Origin: Candidatus Contendibacter sp.
Lineage (GTDB): Bacteria; Pseudomonadota; Gammaproteobacteria; Competibacterales; Competibacteraceae
Assembly (NCBI GenBank): GCA_029624765.1
Contig: JARSSO010000050.1
Coordinates: 1 to 49,980, forward strand
DNA: 49,980 nt
Direction of reading: 5' to 3'
Part shown: positions 1-7,911 of the stretch, piece after piece
Layout of the letters: each line of letters opens with the position of its first letter
How positions within the stretch are numbered: the stretch's first letter is position 1
Notes under the pieces: generated by a model
The model's input: the letters and a program-made list of their open reading frames with translations, nothing else
Databases searched by the model: none
Told to the model about the DNA's origin: nothing
Program-made: the position numbers and the translations under genes

Positions 1-167
1 AAATTAGCCCGCATAAGTTACGCCACACCTACGCTACCAACCTGCTCAATGCCGGGGCCGAATTGGTGGACATCAAGGCGCTGCTGGGGCACGAGAGCGT
101 GGCCACCACCCAGATTTACACCAACGTCGGGCAGGAGCGGATGGAAAAGGTGGTGGGGAGGTTGTGA
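1..167 (+). CDS. Tyrosine recombinase/integrase, C-terminal end (partial)
   Basis: This is the last 54 residues of a tyrosine site-specific recombinase; the start lies outside the window. The reading frame begins at base 3 with ISPHKLRHTYAT, which carries the catalytic H-x-x-R-H box. It continues through LLGHES, the second His box, and ends with IYTNVG, which holds the catalytic Tyr nucleophile. Such enzymes cut and rejoin DNA through a 3'-phosphotyrosine link. The tail resembles Xer/phage-type enzymes more than IntI integron integrases, but the IntI-specific insertion would lie upstream and cannot be checked. It points towards the attC-like site at 928-1064, which makes its exact family worth knowing. 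Confidence 0.9.
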   Translation, partial: ISPHKLRHTYATNLLNAGAELVDIKALLGHESVATTQIYTNVGQERMEKVVGRL

Positions 168-364
168 GAGTCAGGGCGCATGGCAAAAGACAAGACCTAA
201 CGATCATGTCGTTGGAACACCACCCCGGACGATTAAAATCGGTACTTTCATGGCAACTATGCGCTCCACTCGACCCGCGTCCGCAAGCTGTTTGGTGTTT
301 TCTGGTTTCGTGGTGGGCGCGGGCTGGTGAGCTTCCGCGTTAGCTTCAAGAAAAGCGTAGCCAA

Positions 365-883
365 ATGTACCAGAATCTATGGTCATTGACTGAGATTCCG
401 AGCGAATTCGGAAAAACTCTTCTGGGCTTTGCATTCCTTTTGCTTTTGGCCCCGTATTTTTCCGGAAAAGATTTCGGCTTGCTCAAAATCCCTGAATTTT
501 CGAACATTCAGAAGAAAAAAATAAAGCTTTTTGGACCACTGTTTTTTTTGTTGTCCATCTCCACGTTTATTCCATTCTTCCCAGCCTTTTCCTTCTCGCC
601 TACACATAAGGTACAAGTTGTTGGAGAGGGTTATCTGAACTTACGGAGCAGTCCAAAGACGCAAGAGGAGTTAGAAATAATTGCTGAGAACTTAAGAATT
701 AACCCAGCATCACCAAACCCAGGATTTTTGCTGACACTCTACAACAATACACTCGTCCAGGTATTAAATGATAGTGCTGATAAATGGACGTTCATAAGAG
801 TAAGAGATGGGACAAAGATTTTAGAGGGGTACGTTGCGAAGCGCTTTAGAGGACAACCGACGTTAGTATCTTTAGCGCGGTAG
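365..883 (+). CDS. Membrane-anchored protein with bacterial SH3-like domain
   Basis: A 172-residue protein. Two hydrophobic segments lie in the first half, at about residues 17-33 (GKTLLGFAFLLLLAPYF) and 55-75 (a Phe-rich stretch). A C-terminal domain follows at about residues 82-165 with an SH3b-like signature (YLNLRSSP, then WTFIRV and EGYVAKRF). SH3b domains usually bind peptidoglycan or peptides, so a small envelope sensor or anchor is plausible, but no specific function can be claimed. The gene is much more AT-rich than the rest of the window and lies directly before an attC-like site, as expected of an integron gene cassette. Confidence 0.75.
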   Translation: MYQNLWSLTEIPSEFGKTLLGFAFLLLLAPYFSGKDFGLLKIPEFSNIQKKKIKLFGPLFFLLSISTFIPFFPAFSFSPTHKVQVVGEGYLNLRSSPKTQEELEIIAENLRINPASPNPGFLLTLYNNTLVQVLNDSADKWTFIRVRDGTKILEGYVAKRFRGQPTLVSLAR

Positions 884-911
884 GTTGGGGTAAACGAGAG
901 TGAACCCCAAC
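884..911. repeat. Stem-loop just after the SH3b gene
   Basis: GTTGGGGT (884-891) pairs perfectly with ACCCCAAC (904-911) around a 12-base loop. It begins one base after the stop codon of the preceding gene. No T-run follows on either strand, so a simple Rho-independent terminator is not supported. It may protect the 3' end of the message. Confidence 0.5.
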
Positions 912-927
912 ATTCGTAGCAGAGATC

Positions 928-1064
928 GCCTAACGGGGCGGCGGATAAGCATCCGCGTGGTTGTTTGGCGCGAAGCGCCGCACAACCACGCGGATCAAGC
1001 CGACTTCAGGCGCAAAAGCCTGCGGCATTCTCGCTTTGCGCGGCTTATCCGCATCCCGTTAACT
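928..1064 (+). other. attC-like integron recombination site (137 bp)
   Basis: The left core GCCTAAC (928-934) fits the attC consensus RYYYAAC. The right core GTTAACT (1058-1064) fits GTTRRRY at six of seven positions. Next to the cores, TAACGGG and CGGATAAGC on the left pair with GCTTATCCG and CCCGTTA on the right, separated by unpaired spacers, which is the usual attC pattern. Inside, 951-964 and 982-995 form a perfect 14-bp inverted repeat capped by GGCGCGAAGCGCC. The length and the folded single-strand potential match a long attC. The site lies after an AT-rich gene on the same strand, as in a cassette. Confidence 0.7.
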
Positions 1065-1205
1065 TGGTAAAGTGCGCTAATCCTTCAATAGGATACGGTG
1101 AGGAACGAACCGTGTCGTTTGGATTAGCTAACGCTTACTGTATCCTACTGACTCTGACAACTGAATGCCAGCATACGATATCTCCATAACAGAAGAGGTG
1201 TTTTT

Positions 1206-2369
1206 ATGAACACGGCAATAAATGAAACTGGGCTTTCTATAAAAGAAAGAGCAGCAAATGATATCCGTCAGGCTTTTCATGGAAAGGTTGAGTCAACTCA
1301 ACTTGATGCAATGATTCACAATATCTCTAGTTCTAGTAATAGAACTGGAGAATTCAGAGTGATAGGCGCATTGCTCTATATGCATATTTGGGTATGGTCC
1401 CCGTCTGGGGAACAAAGTGATTGTAAATTTGAAGGAAATGCTGGAGGAATGGGACTCATATCTGCTGGCGGAGGGCAAGGAGACATTTATACAGATGACT
1501 TTGATCAGCTAATTAGAGACACAACGAGCTTTATGTTTACTGCTGACCTCGTCTACTTCGCAATTTACTTCTACGATAAGGATCATAATTTGCTGGGTCA
1601 TCTTCAAGCGGGTGGAATAGGAACTCAAGGAATTTTCGGTGGCAGCGGGAGTTGGACAATTTTAACAATAGACCCATTCTGGGATAAGTATAGTGGCAAG
1701 CTCGCCCACATCTCGGCCGGATCCAAGGCCAACGTATGGGGCGTCAATTCGAATGGCGACATTTATTGCTACACTCAAAAATACCGCAATCCCTGGATAC
1801 TTGTGCCTGGAGAACTTGAGGACATAGGGGTCGGCTCAGACGGTACGGTGTGGGGTGTAACCGCCAGTGGAGTAATCTTCCGTTATTCGGAACATGGCGC
1901 TTGGACACAAATTCCAGGCAACTTGAAACGCATTTCCGTAGGCTCTAAGACCAAGGTGTGGGGCATCGCCGCGGATGGCGCCATTTTTCACTACTCAAAG
2001 GATGACAAAAATCCCTGGATACTTGTGCCTGGAGAACTTGAGGACATAGGGGTCGGCTCAGACGGTACGGTGTGGGGTGTAACCGCCAGTGGAGTAATCT
2101 TCCGTTATTCGGAACATGGCGCTTGGACACAAATTCCAGGCAACTTGAAACGCATTTCCGTAGGTTCTAAGACCAAGGTGTGGGGTGTCAACTCGGCGGG
2201 TCAAGTTTACCGGTATTCTCAAGATGATAAATACCCATGGTTTTTAGTGCCCGATACTTGTTTAGGCTCCGGGGGGCTTTTGGACATCGGGGTTGCCTCA
2301 GATGGCACGGTTTGGGGTGTTGATCCGGCGGGGGATATTTATCAGTATAGAACCGCATCAATCGCATAA
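1206..2369 (+). CDS. Tectonin-type beta-propeller protein
   Basis: A 387-residue protein with two parts. Residues ~1-150 form a Gly-rich domain (AGGGQGDIYTDDF, YFYDKDHNLLGH, QAGGIGTQG) that loosely recalls Rhodococcus Vap-type domains; this is a tentative impression only. Residues ~160-387 contain about six tectonin/tachylectin-2-like repeats of ~37 residues, each with an ISVGSKTKVWG or IGVGSDGTVWG core. Such propellers bind sugars or lipopolysaccharide. No signal peptide is seen. The start is supported by AGAGG ten bases upstream. The gene is AT-rich for this window and lies between an attC-like site and attC-like core sequences, so it is probably a mobile cassette gene. Confidence 0.8.
   Translation: MNTAINETGLSIKERAANDIRQAFHGKVESTQLDAMIHNISSSSNRTGEFRVIGALLYMHIWVWSPSGEQSDCKFEGNAGGMGLISAGGGQGDIYTDDFDQLIRDTTSFMFTADLVYFAIYFYDKDHNLLGHLQAGGIGTQGIFGGSGSWTILTIDPFWDKYSGKLAHISAGSKANVWGVNSNGDIYCYTQKYRNPWILVPGELEDIGVGSDGTVWGVTASGVIFRYSEHGAWTQIPGNLKRISVGSKTKVWGIAADGAIFHYSKDDKNPWILVPGELEDIGVGSDGTVWGVTASGVIFRYSEHGAWTQIPGNLKRISVGSKTKVWGVNSAGQVYRYSQDDKYPWFLVPDTCLGSGGLLDIGVASDGTVWGVDPAGDIYQYRTASIA
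1788..2195 (+). repeat. Near-identical 186-bp tandem repeat within the tectonin gene
   Basis: Bases 1788-1973 recur at 2010-2195, offset by 222 bp (74 codons, two propeller repeats). I see one base difference, C versus T inside GTAGGYTCTAAG. Synonymous drift is almost absent, so the duplication or conversion is recent and in frame, changing the number of propeller repeats. Confidence 0.85.
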
Positions 2370-2375
2370 ATCTTT

Positions 2376-2422
2376 GCCTAACCGTATGTTAGGCTGGGCG
2401 CAGGCGATAGAATCGCCCGCGC
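2376..2422. other. Inverted attC-like core pair plus hairpin
   Basis: GCCTAAC (2376-2382) and GTTAGGC (2388-2394) are perfect inverted copies of an attC core separated by only five bases. A hairpin follows, with arms GGCGAT and ATCGCC inside outer GCGC arms (2398-2422). It lies just after the tectonin gene stop. A full attC cannot be drawn because no good right-hand core is found further on. It may be a rearranged cassette end or a terminator-like hairpin. Confidence 0.35.
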
Positions 2423-2528
2423 TGTTCAATTTCCGTGTTATTCGCAAAAACCTCCTCAACTGCTCCGGTATCCGCTCCTCCTCCCGTTCTGCCCCACTCC
2501 AAGCGTCACCGTCGCTTTCCCCGCCGGG

Positions 2529-3632
2529 TTACAAAAACGCCCTCAACTCCGCCGGAATCGGATCGGCGGGCGGATCATTCCCCACCTCGAACACCACCGC
2601 CTGCTCCCCCGGCCTCAACCAGAACTGCACGAACACCTCGCCCTTCGCCGCCACCAAATCCAGCCACGGCCCCAGTTCCTGAGCACGGGCATAGCGTAAC
2701 GTCATCGTTTGGCCGGAATACATCACCGGCTGGTAACGGTCGATGTTCGCCACTGGCTCAATTCTGGCGGTCTGAATCTCCCCGTTCAGGTAATACACCC
2801 GGCGCTGGTCGATCTTCCCCAGCAACCAGCGCAGCGTCCGGCCCTTCATCTCCACCCGTACCGATTGGACCTTGAGCGGTTCCCCCTCGATGAGCCGGGC
2901 GGTCACCGGCAACAGGTGATGGTGGGCCTCGCTCCGGCCCACGGCCCGTGGGTGGCCTTCATGCAGCACGATGAACCCGCCCTTCCAGACGCCCGCCACC
3001 GGATAGCGCCCGGTGATGCGCGCCAGCGTCAGGTTATCCGTGGCGGTCAGTTCCAGGTCGTACCAGTGCGTCCCGGCGTTCCGCTGGTACTGCTCCACGG
3101 CAATCTCGAAGCTCTGCAACAGCACCTGCAACGCATCCCGGAAACCCAGTTGGCTCAGCGGAACCAGCGCAAGGGTCGTTACCAGCAGCGCCGACAGCAG
3201 AATCATTTCTGCCTTGCTGCCCACCTCTAGCCGCCAATTGCGGTTGCCGGGCGTCACCAGCCGCACCGGCGAGGGCCACAGCAGATCGACGCCACGGATG
3301 TTGAGCATGTCCAGCCACAGGTGAGACCAATAACCGCCCACCACGCACCAGAAGTACAAGGGCTGGAGGAGCCACAGCGGCGAAACCACGACCGCTAGCC
3401 CGGCCAGGCCGACGAGGGAATGGGTGAGCGTGCGATGACCAAACCGGCGTTCCAGCGGCACCGAGACCCAGAAAAACAACCGCCCGATCTTGGACGGCGG
3501 CAGGTCGATGTCCGGCAGGATCGCCGCCACCGCCGCCAGCGCCCCGCCGATCCAGTCCGGCCGGTAACCGAACAGGGTGGCCCCGCCCAGATAAAGGACG
3601 GCGGCGAAAGCGACGTGGGTGCCGAGAGTCAC
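2529..3632 (-). CDS. YdjM-like membrane-bound metal-dependent hydrolase (DUF457 family)
   Basis: A 367-residue protein. The N-terminal half has the DUF457/YdjM pattern: TLGTHVAF near the start, DIDLPPSKIGR, HRTLTHSLVG, then HLWLDMLN and GVDLLWP, with several membrane helices between. The conserved Asp and His residues suggest metal binding in the inner membrane, and E. coli YdjM is LexA-controlled. The C-terminal ~190 residues are a soluble extension. I chose the GTG at 3632 because it puts the conserved His at position 6, as in YdjM. An in-frame ATG at 3698 would overlap the upstream gene by 26 bp. Confidence 0.8.
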   Translation of the reverse strand: MTLGTHVAFAAVLYLGGATLFGYRPDWIGGALAAVAAILPDIDLPPSKIGRLFFWVSVPLERRFGHRTLTHSLVGLAGLAVVVSPLWLLQPLYFWCVVGGYWSHLWLDMLNIRGVDLLWPSPVRLVTPGNRNWRLEVGSKAEMILLSALLVTTLALVPLSQLGFRDALQVLLQSFEIAVEQYQRNAGTHWYDLELTATDNLTLARITGRYPVAGVWKGGFIVLHEGHPRAVGRSEAHHHLLPVTARLIEGEPLKVQSVRVEMKGRTLRWLLGKIDQRRVYYLNGEIQTARIEPVANIDRYQPVMYSGQTMTLRYARAQELGPWLDLVAAKGEVFVQFWLRPGEQAVVFEVGNDPPADPIPAELRAFL

Positions 3633-3672
3633 GTGCCGATTCCGAGCGAAGCCCGGATAGTGTGGATAAAAA

Positions 3673-4143
3673 CTAGGGTAAACCGAGTGCTCGATCAATC
3701 ATTGCCTTAAAAACCTGCTCCAATCCCTTTTTAGCGACAAAATAAGGAACACCTGTCAGCGTGGTTCCTGATAAGGCCAAGGCAGCGGCTGGTCCAGCAA
3801 TCTTCTTGATGTACAGCATCGAGATGGATTGCTCGATGGCCACCACCGCCGCACCATAGAGTTTTCGTTGCCCATCGATGAGAAGCTGAACGTCCATAAC
3901 CCGCACGTCCAATGCAATCATCATCATCACGCTACTAATTTCTGCTTCCCGCGAAAGATTACCGAAGATGGGCATCTTGGAAACGAGCCATTCACCCGTC
4001 GATACCTTTCCATCTCCGTCAGCGTCCCGAGGATCAAGAAGCGGGATGTAGCCCCTGAATTGGTTATTTTGTAGTCCAACCAGGGCAGCGGGTTTTTTCC
4101 ACAAACTGTGATACACGATGATCCAGCTAGTATCAGTAGCCAT
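3673..4143 (-). CDS. Hypothetical protein with EF-hand-like calcium loop
   Basis: A 156-residue protein of unknown family. Residues ~38-50 read DPRDADGDGKVSTGEW, which fits the 12-residue EF-hand or dockerin-type Ca-binding loop (D-x-D-x-D-G-x-V-x-x-x-E). The C-terminal third is rich in Ala, Gly and Leu and could enter a membrane (IAGPAAALALSGTTLTG). There is no signal peptide. The start is supported by AGGAAATT directly before the ATG. It is followed closely by the YdjM-like gene on the same strand. An effector or structural role is possible but unproven. Confidence 0.65.
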   Translation of the reverse strand: MATDTSWIIVYHSLWKKPAALVGLQNNQFRGYIPLLDPRDADGDGKVSTGEWLVSKMPIFGNLSREAEISSVMMMIALDVRVMDVQLLIDGQRKLYGAAVVAIEQSISMLYIKKIAGPAAALALSGTTLTGVPYFVAKKGLEQVFKAMIDRALGLP

Positions 4144-4209
4144 AATTTCCTAATCCATTGCAGTAAATTCTAAATTATAGGTGACAGGATAGCGCAGCGA
4201 TCATAACCC

Positions 4210-5238
4210 CTAATTCGCCTTCCCCGCGCCCCGGAACAGGAACACTCGCAGGGCAATAACAAAAGCGGCGATCATGCCGGCGAACACGTACAGTTCGGTA
4301 TCGCCGGTGCCGCGCGCCATGTAACGCACCGCCACGACGGAAGCCAAGGCGACGACCATGATCGGGGTGAAGTCGATGTAGCGCACCCCCGCCGCGTGGC
4401 GCATTTCCCGAATCTTGTGCTTGTCCACCAGCCGTTCCTTGCTCGAATCCTCCAGCATGTCCGCTATCGCCTGCGGGTTGCCGCCGGACTGCTGGACGAC
4501 GTGACCGACGAACAGGCTGGGCGACTCGATGAGCATTCCCTGTCGGGTGATGTAGGTTTGGACGATCTCGCGGGTGGCTTCCGGTGTGAGCGGTGGAATC
4601 TCGATTTCAGTCATTTTCCACCACAGCTTGGACACGTTGGCTTTCTTCTGGCGGGCGCAACCGATGACCTGGGCGACCTCGAACACCGCCAGCCAAAACG
4701 CGACCAGGGTGGGCGTCAGGCTCGTCATATCGTCCACGGCGATGATGACCCGGCCCTGGTGATCATGCAGGGCCGGGATAATCGCCGCCGTCAAATCCCG
4801 CATACTCAACCGGTTCACATGCCGGCGAATCCTCGACCATTCAATCAGTTCCGGCGGCAGGTAGTGATACTCCTCCGGCAACTCCAGTGCCGTAGGTTCG
4901 AGCAGGCCGACCGCCAGCAGCCGGCGGGCGAGGTCCACGAACTGGGCTTTGGGTTGATGGTCGGCGATGTAAATCACGGTGCGGGTGCGGTGCGTCCGCC
5001 GCTCGCCGGTCGGCGGCGGCGCGCTCCCTGCGGGTTCGCCGGGCGGGTCGTCCGATTCGGCGGTAACCGGCGTCCGCTCGCCGCGCCGCCGTTCCAGCCG
5101 TTCGATCACGGCCTCCAGCACCGCCGACTTGCCCGCCCCGACCGGCCCGGTCAGCAGCACGTGACGGCCCTTGCGGACCTCCTGGACCGCTTTCTCGACC
5201 AGGGCGTCGCGCCCGATCAGGCCGGTGATGGCTTTCAT
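4210..5238 (-). CDS. Membrane-anchored AAA-type P-loop ATPase
   Basis: A 342-residue ATPase. The Walker A motif GPVGAGKSA lies at about residues 32-40 and the Walker B segment VIIAVDDM at about 160-170. An acidic and Pro-rich insert follows the first helix. A C-terminal helical region (TPEATREIVQTYI, QQSGGNPQAIADML) resembles the lid of TniB/ExeA-type ATPases. Two hydrophobic helices at ~290-310 and ~318-335 should anchor the protein in the membrane. It begins 7 bp after the stop of the TolC-like gene and shares its direction, so the two are probably co-transcribed. It may energise an envelope complex; this is an inference. Confidence 0.75.
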   Translation of the reverse strand: MKAITGLIGRDALVEKAVQEVRKGRHVLLTGPVGAGKSAVLEAVIERLERRRGERTPVTAESDDPPGEPAGSAPPPTGERRTHRTRTVIYIADHQPKAQFVDLARRLLAVGLLEPTALELPEEYHYLPPELIEWSRIRRHVNRLSMRDLTAAIIPALHDHQGRVIIAVDDMTSLTPTLVAFWLAVFEVAQVIGCARQKKANVSKLWWKMTEIEIPPLTPEATREIVQTYITRQGMLIESPSLFVGHVVQQSGGNPQAIADMLEDSSKERLVDKHKIREMRHAAGVRYIDFTPIMVVALASVVAVRYMARGTGDTELYVFAGMIAAFVIALRVFLFRGAGKAN

Positions 5239-5244
5239 GGCGCT

Positions 5245-5907
5245 TTAACTCTCCGGCAGTTGGCGCAGTTTCCCGCTCAGGTAGTCCAGCAGCGGCCGCC
5301 ACTGCTCCCCGGCAAAGTGCGCCACATGGCGGCGCTGGGCGTCGATCAACAGATCAAGCCGTTTCAAGCTTGCCGCTTCGGCGTTCTGCTTCTGGGCGGT
5401 CTCCCAGAGCTTCTCCACGTCGCCCTCGTAGCCTTTCTTGATCCGCTCCTGCACCCAATCGGCTTTGGATTTGTGGAAGGTCAGCCGCTCGGCCACGGCC
5501 GCCCGCTCGGCTTCCAGTTCCCGCAGTTTCGACAAGTCGGTCAGCGCCCGGTTGCGTACTTCGTCAATGCGGGTGGCTTCCGCCAGGGCTTGTTGGGTGT
5601 ATTCGCGCTGTTCCCTGGGGGACGCCAGGGGAATGTTGACCTGAATCCCGACCGTCATCGGCGTGCTGGTGGTAGTGTCGCCGCCCTCCGAAACGGTGGT
5701 TGAGGTGCCCGACGCGGCCCGGACGTAGAACGCGGTATGCTCCAGCACCCGCCGGGTGGGGCTGGGCGGCTGGTAAGCGGCGGTGGCCTGGCGCTGGGCC
5801 GTTACCACCGGGTTATAGGCCAGGATGAACCCCAGCGCCGGTTCTTCCTCCCAGGCCTGCGCCACGGTCGGCAGCCACAGCGCCCCGAGCCACAGGCCCC
5901 ATCTCAT
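5245..5907 (-). CDS. Secreted coiled-coil protein resembling outer-membrane efflux proteins
   Basis: A 220-residue protein with a clear signal peptide (MRWGLWLGALWLPTVAQA, cut before WEEE). Residues ~95-215 are strongly helical and charged, with heptad-like spacing (LRELEAERAAVAERL), similar to half of a TolC-type helical hairpin but much shorter than TolC (~420 residues). The start at 5907 is backed by GGAGG and overlaps the upstream stop as ATGA. An unrelated open frame extends further upstream but lacks start signals. Its place beside an ATPase suggests a small envelope transport or assembly unit. No family is assigned with certainty. Confidence 0.7.
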   Translation of the reverse strand: MRWGLWLGALWLPTVAQAWEEEPALGFILAYNPVVTAQRQATAAYQPPSPTRRVLEHTAFYVRAASGTSTTVSEGGDTTTSTPMTVGIQVNIPLASPREQREYTQQALAEATRIDEVRNRALTDLSKLRELEAERAAVAERLTFHKSKADWVQERIKKGYEGDVEKLWETAQKQNAEAASLKRLDLLIDAQRRHVAHFAGEQWRPLLDYLSGKLRQLPES

Positions 5908-6161
5908 GGCGGGTCCTCCCCGGCCAGGCCCGCAGCGTTGACCCGGAACGCGGTCAGGCCCAGCCCAGCCAGACCGCGCGCCACGGCATCGAGGGTCGTG
6001 AACATTCGTACTCCACCGCGCTGGCGCTCCAGCACTTCGCGCCGCTCGCCGTGGCGGCTGGCGTAAGCGATCCAGACGCTCCAGCCTTCCGCCTCGTGGC
6101 TCACCTCGACCTCGCGCACCGCCCCCGCCTCGACCAGGACCTTCAATTTTAGAACTTGCAT
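5904..6161 (-). CDS. Small hypothetical protein, first gene of the ATPase cluster
   Basis: An 85-residue protein with no family I recognise. It begins with a beta-rich stretch (MQVLKLKVLVEAG, VREVEVSHEAEGWSVWIAYA) and ends with a short helical part (TLDAVARGLAGLGL). Its stop codon overlaps the start of the signal-peptide protein (ATGA), which supports translational coupling and a genuine gene. No signal peptide or membrane segment is seen. Confidence 0.6.
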   Translation of the reverse strand: MQVLKLKVLVEAGAVREVEVSHEAEGWSVWIAYASRHGERREVLERQRGGVRMFTTLDAVARGLAGLGLTAFRVNAAGLAGEDPP

Positions 6162-6682
6162 TCATCAAATTTAGCATTTTGATGGATGTTTTCAACGATA
6201 AAGAGGCTATCGCCGCTTTTTTAACCAGCCTAGCCCCGCGCGGCAAGTCCACGTCGATCTTCACGGTTCCCCCTTGCGGGGAAGAAGTTATCCACCGCCA
6301 CGGGGGATAACTCGCGGCATAGGGAGCGGGACGAGCGCCCTGACCCGGCTGGCATTTCCGCCAGTGAGTGCTAGAGTTGACGTCAAGGCCAACAACGCGC
6401 CCTGACGAAGAAGGGATTAAGACCTGTAGCCGGCTTCCCGGTACTCTGGAACTGGCGGAAGGGTGCATGCTCGACGCCAGCGGCGGCACCGGCTTCACCG
6501 ACCGTCAGCGCGCCACCAGTGGCTACACACTGGTTGAGGATACCGAAGGCAATATGATTGGCCTTCATTCAATGCAATGAAAACATGGCCTAACTGCGCT
6601 CCAGGAGACGCGCCGCAAGCGGCGTGCCCCTGAGCTTTGACGATGGACATCCAGACCGGCGATCCTGCGATAGAGGGGGTTC
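6162..6682. other. Gene-poor interval with one attC-like half site
   Basis: I see no convincing gene in these 520 bases. A 70-codon + frame at 6368-6580 lacks a Shine-Dalgarno and any recognisable domain. The only structure is the attC-like sequence at 6588-6641. The leftward cluster at 4210-6161 and the rightward gene at 6683 diverge from here, so promoters for both should lie in it. Confidence 0.5.
6588..6641 (+). other. attC-like half site
   Basis: GCCTAAC (6588-6594) matches the attC left core RYYYAAC. It is followed by GCTCCAGG, a central hairpin CGCCGCAAGCGGCG, then CCCTGAGC, which pairs with GCTCCAGG if one C is bulged, a feature typical of attC sites. The expected right core GTTRRRY is missing; TTTGACG stands in its place. 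It may be a truncated or decayed attC in front of the AT-rich gene at 6683. Confidence 0.4.
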
Positions 6683-7819
6683 ATGATGAGGATAACGCTG
6701 AGCGATAAAGATGCACTCAAACAAAAAATTGCCCAAGCCCTCCAGATTAATTCTCGGATTACGCCTTTAGCAAGCGAGCAAAATATTGTTCTCGAAGACG
6801 GTTCAGCAATCGGAGTAAAGATGAGTTTTGGCTTCCTCTGGGTTCCTACAAGTATTGATCCCGGTGGTGACGCTCGCTATGGCATTGCGATGACAACGCC
6901 TAACGATGACGAAGGCCAATGGGATGTGGACATCTTTGTGGGGCCTGTTGTGTCTGTAAATAAAGGTAAAAATGAATTTAAGATCAATCCATATATTAGC
7001 ACTGTGCTACTCTACTCAGAACCCGATAAGAAAGTTCAGACGTTTGAATCACAGGTCTTTGATGACGGCAAAAGTCTTGGGATGCAAACATTTCCAATCA
7101 TTCAAATTGTTCCCACGTTTGGCAATGCGATGAATTCCGCACTCGCCATTGCAAGTATGTCAGTACAGCTCTCGCTTTGGCTTCAAAATAAAATTGCAAG
7201 CAGTTCGGATGAAAAGGCAGAGGAACTGGCAACCCCAGCAATTTCCAATCTCATTTTTAACCAAATTGTTCTCGGTTTTGATGCGGAATTCTCTGGAGTT
7301 GATATTGGTAGTATCTCGAATGACTGGCCGAAATATGATAGTGCGATTCAAAATTGGTCCACGGCGGGTGGTTGGCAAGCAAAGTCTGGAGCAGCTTACG
7401 AATTCACCGCAGATAAGGGTGGCGATGAAGTTAAAATGCGTGCGTGGCGTCCAAGCCTGGTATTAGATAAAGAATCGTGGGCGATTCAGTTTAAATTCGA
7501 CCGCATTCGCACTGCCCGCAAGGATGACCACGTTGTGTTGGCAGTGAGCGCAAAAAGAGATGATCATAGCGGCAATCTAAAACTGTTGAGTGTGGACACC
7601 GCCGCTCGACTGCGCACGCTGGATGACGAACAAGTACTGTTTGAGACAGTGATAGATAAAGACGAAAATGATGTGCTCAACACCTGGAAAACAGAGTTCA
7701 AGCTGAAGATGTCAGGCAATCCCGATATTGTTGCCTTTGGATTGGGAATTATTGAAGATGTTGTTGAGCCCTTGTTAAAGGTGGTCGCCAAAGCATTGGT
7801 CAATAACTCCTCCAGATAG
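6683..7819 (+). CDS. Hypothetical protein, AT-rich, possible cassette gene
   Basis: A 378-residue protein of unknown family. It has an N-terminal helix (ALKQKIAQALQI), a beta-rich middle (VKMSFGFLWVP, DIFVGPVVSV), a hydrophobic helix at ~155-170 (NSALAIASMSVQLSLWLQ) and a C-terminal helical tail. No signal peptide or enzyme motif is visible. Two adjacent ATG codons allow a start at 6683 or 6686, with a GAGGGGG tract just upstream. Codon use is much more AT-rich than the flanking genes, and it follows an attC-like half site, so horizontal acquisition as a cassette is likely. Confidence 0.7.
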   Translation: MMRITLSDKDALKQKIAQALQINSRITPLASEQNIVLEDGSAIGVKMSFGFLWVPTSIDPGGDARYGIAMTTPNDDEGQWDVDIFVGPVVSVNKGKNEFKINPYISTVLLYSEPDKKVQTFESQVFDDGKSLGMQTFPIIQIVPTFGNAMNSALAIASMSVQLSLWLQNKIASSSDEKAEELATPAISNLIFNQIVLGFDAEFSGVDIGSISNDWPKYDSAIQNWSTAGGWQAKSGAAYEFTADKGGDEVKMRAWRPSLVLDKESWAIQFKFDRIRTARKDDHVVLAVSAKRDDHSGNLKLLSVDTAARLRTLDDEQVLFETVIDKDENDVLNTWKTEFKLKMSGNPDIVAFGLGIIEDVVEPLLKVVAKALVNNSSR

Positions 7820-7911
7820 AAACATTTTAGATACTACTATAACAATTTGTGTCGAGTTTGAGAGTATAGTAGATAGATCGTTCCGAACTGTCCAATCTCC
7901 AACCCATCGCC

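Noticed and set aside
195..345. Possible attC between ACCTAAC and GTTAGCT after the recombinase
   Set aside because: Only five bases of the arms next to the cores pair, and there is no convincing inner stem. The cores alone are too short to support a site.
1..2400. Complete integron with intI
   Set aside because: The recombinase tail resembles Xer/phage enzymes, lies on the same strand as the cassettes and lacks a visible attI, so only attC-like sites are claimed.
4396..5703. 435-codon + frame opposite the ATPase and TolC-like genes
   Set aside because: The opposite-strand genes have clear motifs, signal peptide and overlaps; the + product is His/Gln/Arg-rich shadow sequence.
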